Shown here piece by piece: positions 44,469 to 55,125 of a DNA stretch of 64,000 nt. The notes under the pieces were generated by a model, which searched no databases, was not told the DNA's origin, and was given only the letters and a program-made list of their open reading frames with translations. Source of the DNA: Allomyces macrogynus ATCC 38327 (taxonomy: Eukaryota; Blastocladiomycota; Blastocladiomycetes; Blastocladiales; Blastocladiaceae); the NCBI GenBank assembly GCA_000151295.1, contig GG745350.1, positions 629,896-693,895 of the forward strand. Direction: 5' to 3'. Numbering within the stretch: position 1 is the stretch's first letter; each line of letters opens with the position of its first letter. The position numbers and the translations under genes are program-made.

Positions 44469-45318
44469 ATGGGCCAAGGACCCAGCAAACCGAAAGCGTC
44501 GGCACACGACAAGGCCGTCTTTGAGCTCAAGAAGCAGCGCGACGTGTTGCGAAAGTACCAAAAGCAGGTCAACATCATCATTTGCGTCGCCCATCCGCTC
44601 CGCGCCGCGCTCACGTCCTCAACATCCCGCTCCAGCTCGCGACAGTCCTTGACCGCGAACATGCCATCGCCAAGCAATGCCTCGCCGCGGGCGATAAGCG
44701 GCGCGCGCTGCTCGCGCTGCGCAAGAAAAAGTACCAGGAACAGTTGCTGGCTAAGACCGATAAGCAGCTCGTGACGCTCGAGGAAATGGTGCGGATTTGG
44801 GGCCAACGGCGCGTGTGTTTGTGGTTCGCGATGCATGTTGATGCATCGAGTGGGTCGTAGACGTCGACGATCGAGTACACGGTCATCGAAAAGGAAGTCA
44901 TGGCCGGATTGCAGCAGGGCAACGCCGTCCTGCAGGCGCTGCACCAGGAAATGTCGGTGGAAAAAGTTGAGGCCATCTTGGACGAGACGGCCGAGGCGAT
45001 TGCGTACCAGAAGGTGCGTTGTATCGATTAATGCGTCAACGACGCGCGGTTGAGCAAACTGACGCGGATTGCCTGTAGGAAATCGAGGAGTTGCTCGGGA
45101 CTAAGCTCTCGGAAGAGGACGAGGCCGAAGTCGAGCACGAGCTCGCGCTGATCCAGGAGGAGGCCGCGCTCGCGTTAGAGACCAAGATGCCGAGCGTGCC
45201 CGTAACTGCGCCGCCGGTCGCCGAGAACGTGGGCGTTGAGGAGGAGGTGCCGGCCGTGGTTGCAGTGGAGAAGAGCAAAGCAAAGAAGCCAGCGTCGTAC
45301 GCGCCGCTCCCAGTATGA
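44469..45318 (+). CDS. VPS20: ESCRT-III subunit VPS20/CHMP6
   Basis: Exons 44469-44567, 44636-44788, 44861-45013, 45079-45318; 214 aa. Vps20/CHMP6 nucleates ESCRT-III on endosomes after contact with ESCRT-II Vps25. It begins MGQGPSKP, where Gly2 is a likely myristoylation site. Helices match the family: KAVFELKKQRDVLRKYQKQ, TVLDREHAIAKQCLAAGDKR, ALLALRKKKYQEQLL, STIEYTVIEKEVMAGLQQGN and VEKVEAILDETAEAIAYQKE. The tail is acidic (SEEDEAEVEHELALIQEEA). All introns are phase 0. At the annotated stop the sequence CCA|GTATGAG also looks like a splice donor, so a longer isoform reading into 45370 is possible. Confidence 0.92.
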
Positions 45319-45824
45319 GTCGTGTTGGTGTTGTTTACGTTCAATTCAGATCGCTTTTGTTGTACCTAGAACGTTGCCACGACCCTGCAAAACATCGAAC
45401 GACAAACCAAAACTACGACGGCGGCTCCACTCCCAATGCTCGCCACGCACGACGGAATTTTCTCCACCCCCGTCGCTCCTAGTTCCCGTTGCAACTGCCG
45501 CGGCGGCGGTACCTGATCATGCTTCTTCTGGTTCTTCGCCAACTCGAACGACGAGGTCACGGGCGTCGAGGTCGAGAAGATGCTCGCTGCCGCGGTTGGC
45601 AAACAAAAAGAGCATTTAGAGCAAGAGCACGCCGCACTTCCGGCATGGGTGTAGTGTCCAAACGATGATTCAAAATATCAGTGGATGCAAAATTGATCGC
45701 GTTTGTTGAATCGATGCTGTTATGACATGCATCTCAAAACATCCTCATCCACGCAAACGACAAAAAAAACGCGACACATCCCACTCTCAATCCAACTGCA
45801 CCATCCCCACCACTTCCGCGTCCA
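45319..45824. other. Convergent spacer VPS20 / AMP deaminase
   Basis: 506 bp between two stops. It includes the candidate extra exons listed separately (45370-45655); the rest is AT-richer and featureless. Confidence 0.5.
45370..45655 (+). CDS. Possible extra 3' exons of VPS20 or a small unknown gene
   Basis: After an acceptor TACCTAG at 45369 a frame reads NVATTLQNIERQTKTTTAAP then MLATHDGIFSTPVAP. A second block ending in TAG (45653-45655) reads ANSNDEVTGVEVEKMLAAAV and KEHLEQEHAALPAWV with good codon bias. Between them is TTCTCCACCCCC followed by CTCCTAG, the same motif that marks other introns in this window. I could not make the two blocks join in phase, and I recognise no family. Confidence 0.25.
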
Positions 45825-48800
45825 CTACTGCTGCCCTTGCTGCCCTTGCTGCCCCTGCTGCCCCTGCTGCCCCTGCTGCTGCGCCTGCGCGGCCGCGGCC
45901 GCCGCCGCCGCGGCATTCTTCGCCAACACGACGGAATGCCCCGGGAACGCCGCGACATGCGGCGGCGCGACCGCTGCCGCTTCCGCCATCCCCGGCATTG
46001 CCGCGCGCAGCGCGGCCGCCATCGCCGAAAACCCATCCGCACTCGCCTGTGCGACCACTTGCGGCGACATTTCATCCAACACGATCTGCGCGTTCCCCAT
46101 CGCGGCCGCAGGCAAATGCAGTGTCGGCGGAATCCCCACCCCCGGCGGCTGCTGCGCCATGTACTTGGCGGGCGACGCGACATTCGATGCCCCGGCGTGC
46201 GCGAGCGCCGACGCGGCCGAGGTGCCGTACGCGGGCACCGACGCTGAGAGCACCAGTTGCAGTTCCTCGACGAGCGTCAGGTACCGGTAGGTCATGCGGA
46301 TGCCGGGCACGTTGGTGCGGTGCATGTCGTTGCCCTCAGGGCCGGGAACGTGGTACCGCGCGCCGAGCCAGCGGCGCTTGAGTTCGGCTTCCCACCCGGA
46401 TTGCAGGACCGAATTGCGGGCCAGCTCGCACATGTCGACGGCGGAGAGACGGTAGATTTGCGACGCGACCGAGTATTCTTCGATGAGCGGTTCGCGGCAG
46501 TAATGAAATTGCAGCGGGTCGTCGGTCGAGAGCGAGATATTGAGACCGCGTTGGAAGAACTGAACGGGGTCGAAATGCGTCAGCACACGGTGGAGAAGTC
46601 AGAGAGCGCAGCGAATATGCATTAAACATAAAATGCGTACCTGCGGGAACGGGTTCCGGTCGTACGTGAGGAACAGCGCATTGTTGGAGAGCGGCGACAT
46701 GGCGATCCCAATCTGCATCAGGTAGTAGAGATACTGCAGCGCCGGGACCTTGCGCAGCAAGATGCCGTGGTTGATCGCCTGCGACGTCAAGAACGACGAC
46801 GTCAAGTGTTCGGTGTCGCCGGCCTCGCCCGCGTGCGGACGCAGCACAAACGTGTTGAACCCGCGCTCCTTGCGCCACTGGTTGAGCGTCGTCATGTTGG
46901 CGTACATGTAGTAGAGGTAGTACGAGTACGGCGGCTGGATTGACCTGGGGTGGTGGAGAAGGTGGGTCGGGTCAGTTGATGGCGGCGGAAGAGATTGAAG
47001 AAGATCCACGGACGTACATGGTCCAGTACTTGGGGTACGGGTACTTCTTGTGGATGCGGCGCTCGGCCTTGGACTCGTCGTCGACCGAGTCGAAGCCAAT
47101 GACGCGCTGCAAGAACACGTGCAGCTCGGGGTGCGTTGTCGGGTCCTTGGTCACCTCGAACAGCGGCTCGAAAATGTTGGCAAGGTACTCTTGGAAGCAG
47201 GTGACGGCGCCCGACGACTTGTACACCGAGTAGAGACGCGGCACCTGGATGAGCCACCGCACGTTGTTCGAGAAGAGCTTGCTGTTCACGACCTATATGG
47301 TAGAGAGAATTGTGAGATGATGATTCGCAAAAGTGCGATGGATCAGTGCAAAAGGAGACGGACCCATTTGGCAAGCTTGTCCCACTCGTCCTTCGACCGA
47401 CCGTAGATGGAGATGCGCCACTGTTGATGGGGAGAGACCGTGAGCTCCAAAGAAATCAGTTGCGCGCGCAGACAATGAGCAACTATGAGCGCACCTCGAC
47501 ATGCTGGTACTTGGACGCTTCGAGGTCGGAAATGACTTCCTGTGTGATTTCGGCGAGGTACCGACCGCCAATCAAGTTGTCCGTCTTCATAAAGATCTCG
47601 CGCAGCCGAGACTCGCCGATTGGTGAATATTTGGAATTGAATCAAAAATCGAATTTCGCGTTAGTCGGCGATGAAACGGCGTGAAAACATCGATTCTAGC
47701 TGCTACATACCGGTCGAATCGATGGAACGAGTCCCGGTGCGCGTGCATGTCGAGCGTGTCGATCGACAGGTCGTAGGCCGTCAGCTTGAGCGATGCGAAC
47801 ACCTATCAAGTCGAATTGCTCGTTCATTCCGCGCTCACGACGGCGCATCAGAACAGAAATCAATAGAAGCGCACCTCGGCGAGCGTCAGGTACTTGCCGT
47901 CACGGAAAATGACCACGTCGTTGGGCGCCTTCTTCATCTTGCTCTTGATAAAGCGCAGCAGGTGCTTTTGGTTCATGCAGGCCGAGTGGTGCACGTGCGT
48001 GTCGACTTTGCGGCAGTTGTAAAAATCGCTAATTTTGAAGGGAACCACGCAAATCAGTCGTCCAGTTCCGGGTGGAGAAAGCCAAGACTGGCAAAAGAAA
48101 CACGGTACCGGTGCGGCACGCTCTTCGTCTCGGCCACTTCGCGCGTCTCGTTGAGCAACCCGTAGAGCTGGAACTTGGACTCGAGGTACTTGAGCCGGCG
48201 GTAGGCAAACGATTTGGCGGGCCCGTCGGAAATCACATTGACAATGAAATCAAGGTCCTGGAAATACTTCTTCAGCGCCGGGACCGAGCTAAATTTCTTG
48301 TGCGCCGCGCGATCCTCCTTCGACCGGTAGACTTGGATCACGCCGTCCTCGCCCATCACATAGACAAACGCGTGCGCGCCCGGAATCGCGCAGTGCGCAA
48401 AATCAAACTCGGGCGGCGGGTCCTGCGGTGGGGGCGCCATGGCCGCGTAGACCGCGTCGGGCAACGACGTGGTCGACTCGCCGTTCGCCGAAGGCGCGGG
48501 AACCCACGCGGGTGGAGGTGGCGGCGGATAGATGTCCCACCCGTCCAAGTTTTTCGGGTTGTCGAATTCGCGCTGCAGTGAGGTCGTAATGTACTCGGTG
48601 CGCAGGTCCATGCACTGCTGGAACTGGATCAGGATGCCGCGCAGTTCCTCGGAGACCTCGTACTGCAAGTTGGCGGCGCCGTCAAACCAGGTAAACTCCG
48701 AGTAGTGGTGGCCACCAATGCCGGGCATCGGCACGGGCGTTGGTTCGGCGCCCGCGGGTGGTACGCCAGCGTGCGCGGCTGCAGCAGCGTGTGCAGCGGC

Positions 48801-49388
48801 ATGGGCCGCCGCGTGGGCCGCATTCGCGCGGGGGAGAGTCGACGGCGACGCGGTACCGACGGACGGGTGCGACTTGGGCGGCAACTGGCCGCTGGATCCG
48901 CCACGCTCGTCCTCGACGAGCATTTTGGCCGAGAGCGCGGGCGAGTGCAAGACGCCTGCTGCAGCGGCCATGGAGACGATGCTGTTGCGCGCGCCAGCAC
49001 TGCGGCGCGACGAACGCGACGTCAAGCGACGGCGCACCGACGGACGACCGTCCACGGGTGAGGCCGTGCGAACCGACGACGCGGCATCATCGTCCGACAT
49101 TTCATCGTCGGTAAACTGGGCTTGGGTCCAATAGTGCGAGTCTTCTTGCTGCAGCGCTTTTTCGGCCTTGTAGGTGAAGAACGGGTCGCGATCTCTCTGC
49201 TCGAGCGGCGTGTCGAGCACGACGCCGTGCTTGTCGTCGGGCACTTGCAGCGAGAACCGCGAGTCGTCCGAGTTGGACGCCGACGAAGCATTCGACGCGG
49301 CAGATTCGGCCCGGGGCATGGTGGTCGTTGGGTCACGCTCGGGCGACGAGGCGTGGCCGTCGCGCGCGGGTACGGTCGGCGCTTGCAT
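45825..49388 (-). CDS. AMD1: AMP deaminase
   Basis: Exons 49388-48109, 48028-47875, 47802-47711, 47642-47495, 47420-47364, 47292-47018, 46944-46641, 46559-45825; 1014 aa. It converts AMP to IMP in purine salvage. The N-terminal about 270 residues are disordered (Ser/Ala/His-rich), followed by the AMPD region ([38 protein letters not shown]). The TIM-barrel core has metal and active-site motifs: [54 protein letters not shown] and [12 protein letters not shown]. The C-terminus is long and Ala/Gln-rich, ending in repeated Gln-Gln-Gly. Intron 3 (47643-47710) appears to end in TG instead of AG; all other junctions are canonical and in phase. Confidence 0.95.
45828..45880 (-). repeat. CAG-CAG-GGG triplet repeat encoding Gln-Gln-Gly
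   Basis: Five near-perfect 9-nt units at the very 3' end of the AMP deaminase coding sequence, giving QQGQQGQQG directly before the TAG. Such tracts vary in copy number by slippage. Confidence 0.8.
47643..47710 (-). other. Intron with apparent GT-TG ends in AMP deaminase
   Basis: Donor GTATGT after FHRFD-R; branch-like GACTAAC; but no AG before the conserved [15 protein letters not shown] block (human FNLKYNPIG). Keeping phase and the block requires the intron to end TTTTTG; the length is then 68 nt, typical here. Confidence 0.65.
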
Positions 49389-50224
49389 TCTGGTGCGAGT
49401 GCCTTGGAGATACGGGCAAACTTGGCGCGGATCGATCAAGGTTGAGGGCGAGGAAGGGAGCAGGGGCGATCGCTTGGCCTTGACTTGGCGAGCAAGGCAC
49501 GCGCGCTTGGGGCTGGAGAAGAGGGGAGAGAGAGAGCGCGCACGAGGACGGCGAGCGCGGCAGGCCAGGGATCGTGGGAGCGAGCGCCGTCGTTGCCGTG
49601 GCCGACGACAAGAACACGAGGACGCGCGTCGCTGTCGCGAACAACGTGCGGCGCGGCGAGGGGCGGCGTGGGGGTGGGGTCGCCAGCCACGATGCCCGCC
49701 GCCAGCCACGATGCGCGCCGGTCACCTGGTTTATCTCCTGATCGGCCCTCATCGGCAACAAGCAGTCATGTTAACATAGATGGTATCTATCCAGCATGCC
49801 ATGGTGATGTTCATCTGTGGTTCGAGTCAAATGCGGGTCGGGACACGGCCGACATGATGTCAGCGTCACGTTGGAGGCCCCACCACGCGATCGCAAAGAC
49901 TCGCAAATGCCAGCACAACGGTGTGCAATACGCACCCTCGGCCGGCCATGACCAGCGACACCGACCGCGATCCATTTCCCCTCCGGCCGCGACAAAACTG
50001 ACTTGCCCGCCCACGTTTGTCGTGCCCGCCGCGCGACCGTCTCTCGCCGGTCTCGCCCAGTCTCGCCGGTCTCGCCCATAGTCTGACACGACCGACCTGC
50101 TGCAGCGCGGGACGGCTTCATCGACGCGACCGGCTCAACCTCTGACTGCAACCTTCACCATTACTACCACGGTCGAGCACGACGCGCCGTGACCCAGAAC
50201 CGAGCTGCTCGAACGCAAACAACC
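49389..50224. other. Divergent intergenic region (AMD1 / polyprenol reductase)
   Basis: 836 bp between divergent start codons. Contains repeated GTCTCGCCGGTCTCGCC units near 50040-50080. No gene recognised. Confidence 0.5.
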
Positions 50225-51898
50225 ATGACCGACGCGATGGCCCCCGACTCGGCGCTTCTCGACGTGCCGCTCGCTGCTGGCGATGCATTGGCCGAAACGA
50301 TGACCGATGCCATGATTGCCGCTGCAGCGGCCGACCCAGAGGCTGTCGCAGCCATGGACCACGTTGCTGCTGCCGTAGCCAATGTGATCGCCGCGGACCC
50401 GGTGCTCGTGGACGCGCCAGTGGCAAGTGATGCGGCTGCCATTGCAGGGGCGGCCATCGATGCCGTGAAAGAGGCTGCTGCCGATGCCAACGTTGTCCTC
50501 GATGCTGCTGAACCGGCAACCGCCGCAGGCCTCGATTACCTTGCGGCGTCAGTCGCATCCGACCTGCCGTGGTGGGCATGGCCAGCGTCGATCCGCACGC
50601 CGCTCGAGGCCGTCTGCATCGCCTACTACGCCGTCATTCTCGCCACGCTACTGCCGCTCTCGGCCTTCCCGCCCTTGCGCGCATTGCTGCATCACGGCAA
50701 GCTGCTCGCGCCCGCCTCTATGCGCGCCACGTCTCCGCCCGCCGTACGTCGTGTCGTGCGTCGTCGTCGCCCGCGCTCGCGGTCGCGCTTGACCACGGCC
50801 GAGCGTTTGGCTGGCGATGCAACGGGCCATCTCACCACGACCACCGACACGGACGATGGCATTTCCGACTCGAGCGTCGCCTCCACTGTCTCTCGCGCGC
50901 CCGCGACCACGATTGACGAAGTGGTCCCGCCCGTGCCGGCCCTGCCCGCGCAGCATGCCGGTCCCGGTCCCGCCACCGCCACCACCGCCGCGCTTCCCGG
51001 CGCACGCGTCCTGCCGGGCCCCTCCGCATCGAGCGCATCGGCCTACATGTCGTCGCGCATCACGCCTCTCCCCCTTGGCCCAGAACACCCGCATGATCCG
51101 CCCTCGACCCCACGCATCACGACGCGTGACTGGTTCCATACGCTGATCAGTCTCCACGTGCCCAAGGCTTGGTTCACGCACTTTTACATTGTCGCCGTTT
51201 CCATGACCATCACGCTGTGGCTCGCCACGAGCCCGTCGTGGCCGCTCGCGCTCTACGCGATGCACGCGTCGCGGCGGTACTGGGAACAGAATGCGTTTTT
51301 CGCGTCGACCGAGTCCAAGATGCACACGGGTCACTATTTGCTCGGTCTCTCGTTCTACACGGTCACGCCTCTCGCGCTCGCGCTCGCCGTCATGGACGCG
51401 CGACTCGACGGATCCTACTCGGCGCCCGGATGGTTGCTCACGTTTGCGTTTGCCGGCTGCAACCTGAGCCAGCTCATGCACCACTATTTCCTGAGTGTCA
51501 TGCCGAAACCCACGCCGACGCCGTCATCGCGCACGCCGTCCGTCTCGACCCCGGCCATTTCGTCGCCGCTCGCAACGGCACCCAACACACCGCGGATCTT
51601 GCGGCCCGTGCGCGTCGTGCCAAACGCGGGTGTCGCCGCAGTGAACGCACCATCACATGGCCCGACGCCGTACCTGCTGCCCACGCGCGGTCTCTTCAAG
51701 AACGTAACGTGCCCGCACTACTTTTTCGAGATTTGCATCTACGCGTGTTTGGCGCTCATGGTCCCAAATGCGACCACCATGTGGTGGTGTCTGTTGTGGG
51801 TCGCGGCCAATTTGACCATTTCGGCCGCCGAGTCGCATGCGTATTACGTCAAGTACAAGTGCGCGCGCAAGTACCGGATTTTCATGTACATTTATTGA
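50225..51898 (+). CDS. DFG10: Polyprenol reductase (DFG10/SRD5A3 family)
   Basis: Single-exon gene, 557 aa. SRD5A3/Dfg10 proteins act in the ER in dolichol synthesis for N-glycosylation. The C-terminal domain is diagnostic: VPKAWFTHFYIVAVSMTI (family VPKxWFxHFY), PTRGLFKNVTCPHYFFEICI (steroid-5-alpha-reductase type PRGGLFxxVxCPHYxxEI), then a hydrophobic helix, LTISAAESHAYYVKYK and the final KYRIFMYIY. Several hydrophobic segments (IAYYAVILATLLPLSAF, HTGHYLLGLSFYTVTPLALALA) fit a multi-pass protein. Unusual additions are an Ala/Asp-rich N-terminus of about 110 residues and long Pro/Ser/Thr loops, making it about 1.7 times the usual 300-330 aa. The first ATG in frame is at 50225. Confidence 0.88.
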   Translation: MTDAMAPDSALLDVPLAAGDALAETMTDAMIAAAAADPEAVAAMDHVAAAVANVIAADPVLVDAPVASDAAAIAGAAIDAVKEAAADANVVLDAAEPATAAGLDYLAASVASDLPWWAWPASIRTPLEAVCIAYYAVILATLLPLSAFPPLRALLHHGKLLAPASMRATSPPAVRRVVRRRRPRSRSRLTTAERLAGDATGHLTTTTDTDDGISDSSVASTVSRAPATTIDEVVPPVPALPAQHAGPGPATATTAALPGARVLPGPSASSASAYMSSRITPLPLGPEHPHDPPSTPRITTRDWFHTLISLHVPKAWFTHFYIVAVSMTITLWLATSPSWPLALYAMHASRRYWEQNAFFASTESKMHTGHYLLGLSFYTVTPLALALAVMDARLDGSYSAPGWLLTFAFAGCNLSQLMHHYFLSVMPKPTPTPSSRTPSVSTPAISSPLATAPNTPRILRPVRVVPNAGVAAVNAPSHGPTPYLLPTRGLFKNVTCPHYFFEICIYACLALMVPNATTMWWCLLWVAANLTISAAESHAYYVKYKCARKYRIFMYIY

Positions 51899-51965
51899 TT
51901 TAGTGTTTGGTTGTCGTCGTTGCTGCGTCCGTAATGCGTGCGCGGCACCGTGTTGGTGCCGCTGG

Positions 51966-52002
<37 letters not shown>

Positions 52003-52819
52003 AATTGCGGTTCGAACGTCTAGTTGGCGCTGCCGGGCTTTTTAGTTTCGCGATCAGACAGATACGTGGTCCATTTTTGTTGTCCACCCGGAACGGATCG
52101 ACCGGGAGCGCTTCTTGGCCGAGATTGGCGTCCAAGACATTTTCCAGCATGCGACTCAACGCGGCGCTGAGCGCTGGCGAGCGCCGGCGAACCCTTTTCA
52201 GTCATTCATTTGACGACTACACTCCCCTCTGCCAGGACAACCGCATCTCGTTTCTCAGTACTTGAGAGAGCACTCGCTGCTTCTCGGCGTGGACAATTTG
52301 GTTCGGCTTCAGCAATTCTTGGAAGTGAGGAGCCAAAGAGACTGCGCATATGTGTCAAGTGCTGAGTTGAACGGTGTTGACCACACAGTCTCGTGCCGCT
52401 AAGTGTCCTCCCTTCCTCCACCACGACCGGCTGTCTAGCCATGAATCAAGCCGGCATGACGTTCAACGGCCTGCTACGCCAGGCGCGCGCCGCCAGCGTG
52501 TATATACAGCCGAACAGCACCTCGACCACGGTCCGCCACACCAGCTCTTGCCAGTACCGCGGCGGTAACACCCGCACTTGACAGTGTGGATGCTTGCATC
52601 CCCACAAGGCGGTTGGTGTTTTGCGGCCTGCCAAGGACGAGGGCATCCCCATCCGATGGGCACCTAGTCGTCTCCCCATCCCCATCGTGGTGAACGGCTC
52701 CTGGCCAGAGTCTGAGCTGGATTCCACGAATCCAGACTTCCATTTGCCGAAACTTTCCAAATGATTGACCCCAGCCTTGTCCACGTTGCACTATCACGCC
52801 TCCAACTCGCCAGCCTCCA
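51899..52819. other. Spacer with poly-T tract
   Basis: 921 bp. It holds a 35-nt T run near the polyprenol reductase stop. On the minus strand, short frames (for example LVWRTVVEVLFGCIYTLAA near 52530-52480) could be a 3' continuation of the F-box/LRR-like gene, but I cannot support this. Confidence 0.45.
51967..52001. repeat. 35-nt homopolymer T run
   Basis: Uninterrupted T from 51967 to 52001, 69 nt after the polyprenol reductase stop. On the minus strand it is an A35 tract, as at the 3' end of a retrocopy; ordinary microsatellite growth is equally possible. Confidence 0.9.
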
Positions 52820-55125
52820 TCAACAGATCGCGGCCAGTATTGACTTCAAAGGCGCCACCACCGCACATGCATCCTTTCCGACAATCAGCTCCACGCGCAT
52901 CGCTGGGCGTTTCGCCGGGAGATGCGCTTCCCACGGCATCACGTTCGCGAGCGCCCGCAGCGTGTGGGAAATGGACAAGATCGCGTCCTTCGCGTCGCGC
53001 ACAAACACAACGTTGACAACTACCCTCTTGGAGAGCGGTTTGTCCTTGGGGCACTGGATGAGCGCCTGGACCACGGCCCATCGGAAAAGACGGTGGTTAG
53101 AGACCAGCTCGAGTACGTCGACGGGCGTGTCGCGGTCGGCCTTGGCGAGCCGCACTTGTGGACGGCCGTGGCCGGCGGTGACGGCATGCCCGTGATGGCG
53201 CCAAAAGACGCGTGGGTGCACGGCCTTGGCCGAGAACTGTTTCAGTGGGCGCGTCGGCAGGTGCTTTAAGACATCGTTGTCGTCATCCCAGAACTTGCTT
53301 GTCGATACGATGCGGAGGTCGATCAAACTCGGCAGCGCGTGCGGTTCTTGGGCGAGCGCGTTGACGCCACAGGCGTAGGCGACGAGATGCGTCACGTCCT
53401 CGAGAGGGGGCGGCTGGTTGTCCACCCACTGCACGCGCCCGAGAAGGTTTAATGTTGTGACATGCGGGAGAGCGTCAAACGCGTCAGGGTGCAGATGCAG
53501 GACCGCGGCGTTGCGCGTGCCCTTGTTCAACACGGTCAGCGTCGTAATCGACGCCAGAACTGCAGATCGCGCACGGCCATTGGGTCTTTGACCTCGATTT
53601 GGAGCTCGTCGAGAATCGGCGCGTCAATGAGCGCCGTTAGATCCTTGGGCACGACCGTACGGTCAATCAAACACGTTTTGACCGCGGGCATGACAATGCA
53701 CTGCGACCCGGCAGCAAACTTGCACTCAACGAGCTGCAGCACGCCCAAGCGCGACATCACCTCGGCCATATCGCTCAAAAACTTGGGTTGCAGCGACAGG
53801 AAACCGGAAAAGACAGTTCCGTGAGCGCCGTGAGCGCCGGCAAGGGACCAGGCGCCGCCGCGCCATGAAACATGGCCGAGCGGAGCTTGAGCGACACGAG
53901 CCGACAAAGCGAGTTGGATACAGCGCCTGCGACCATGGTGAACAACGCCGTCGTCGGCACGTCGAGAATGCGCAGCTTGGGCCAATCAACGGACACGTCC
54001 GACGCAACGCGCGACATGTCCTTGGCCACCGCGTCGATCGCAACATGAAGAACCAGTTCCATCACGTCGTGCAGTACTGCACGAGATAGACGGACAAGAA
54101 TCGCGCATGGATGCGCGGGGCTGTCAAGTGCAGCTTTTCGAGCGTGGGTGCCATGAACGGCAGGGACCTAAGCCCGTCCTTGTCCTTGCCGCCACCACGC
54201 GCATTGCAGAACCGAAGCGTGAGATCACACAGATGCGGCATTGTGAGCGTGTCCGTCCCCGCGGGCCACACAAATGGAGCCGACAGCGTCAGGACAGCGA
54301 GCGAGCCGCACAGCACCATGAGCGCACGAATCAGAACGGGCGCTGGCAAAACAACCTTCCCAAGCTTGAGAATCGAGACGCTCGGGAACCGCAGAAAGAA
54401 GCGCTCAAGCATGATCGTGAGCGTCTGGTGACGGTCAGCCGAGTCGTCGACAGCACTGGGCCCACACTTGCTCACGTCCTCGGAGTGTGGCTCGAGAATC
54501 GTCAACGCCTTGGCGAGCTTAGCCGGAATTACGACACGGCGCTGGCTTTCGTGTGGAGCAAGTTAAGAATTAGCGCTGCACCAGGAACAAGACGATCGTC
54601 AAAACTGAGAAACCCGCCACTTGGCCGGATAAAGTCGGGACCCAGATGATGGTGAGAAGCATCGATGAGGAACGGGCCCACATCCTCGACGGTCATCGAC
54701 CGCACAACGACCACATGGCCAGGCGGCCAGTCGGTCTCCTTGAGCGGTGCCATGGAGACCATTGCCGTGCTTTCGTAACCAGACCCAACGATGCTGGTTT
54801 TCATGCGCGAAAAGAACGTGGCACTCTGTGATCTCGTCGACGACGCGCATCCAGGTACTGCACGTATGGCCAGTGGCCGTGCCGCAAGCGAGTTTTCGGG
54901 GAGAAGCGGCAAGTGTGGGCGACAGTCAAGATTTTCAAAGACATAGGATTTGTAGTCGCAGTCGACCAAGTTGCGAATCTGCTTGGCAATGGCGACAAGC
55001 ACGCCGTGCGGCAGGTTGGAAAAGATGATTTGTTGATTCGCGTGTCCAGACGGGCGATCGTAACGACGTGCCCTCGGCTTGGGCATGCAGGCGCGCGCCA
55101 TGATTTCGTCGACTTCGTCAAACAT
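52820..55125 (-). pseudogene. F-box / leucine-rich-repeat-like gene with repeated frame breaks
   Basis: From an ATG at 55125 the first block has an F-box-like helix (IIFSNLPHGVLVAIAKQIRN). Later blocks are LRR-like: LTIMLERFFLRFPSVSILKL, MPHLCDLTLRFCNA, MAPTLEKLHLTAPRI, WPKLRILDVPTTALF, SNSLCRLVSLKLRSAMF, ALTALTELSF, HVTTLNLLGRVQWVD. Such proteins are substrate adaptors of SCF ubiquitin ligases. Meaningful sequence switches frame near 54530, 54070, 53820 and 53540, each time by the same offset (as if one base were missing). Only the first switch can be explained by a plausible intron (71 nt, GTTCCT...GCTAAG). Either the gene is decaying, or the sequence has deletions here. The 3' end is taken at the stop at 52820 and may lie further on. 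Confidence 0.5.

Noticed and set aside
51967..52001. T run as a bacterial-type terminator
   Set aside because: The genes have spliceosomal introns, so intrinsic termination does not apply; it is simply a homopolymer.
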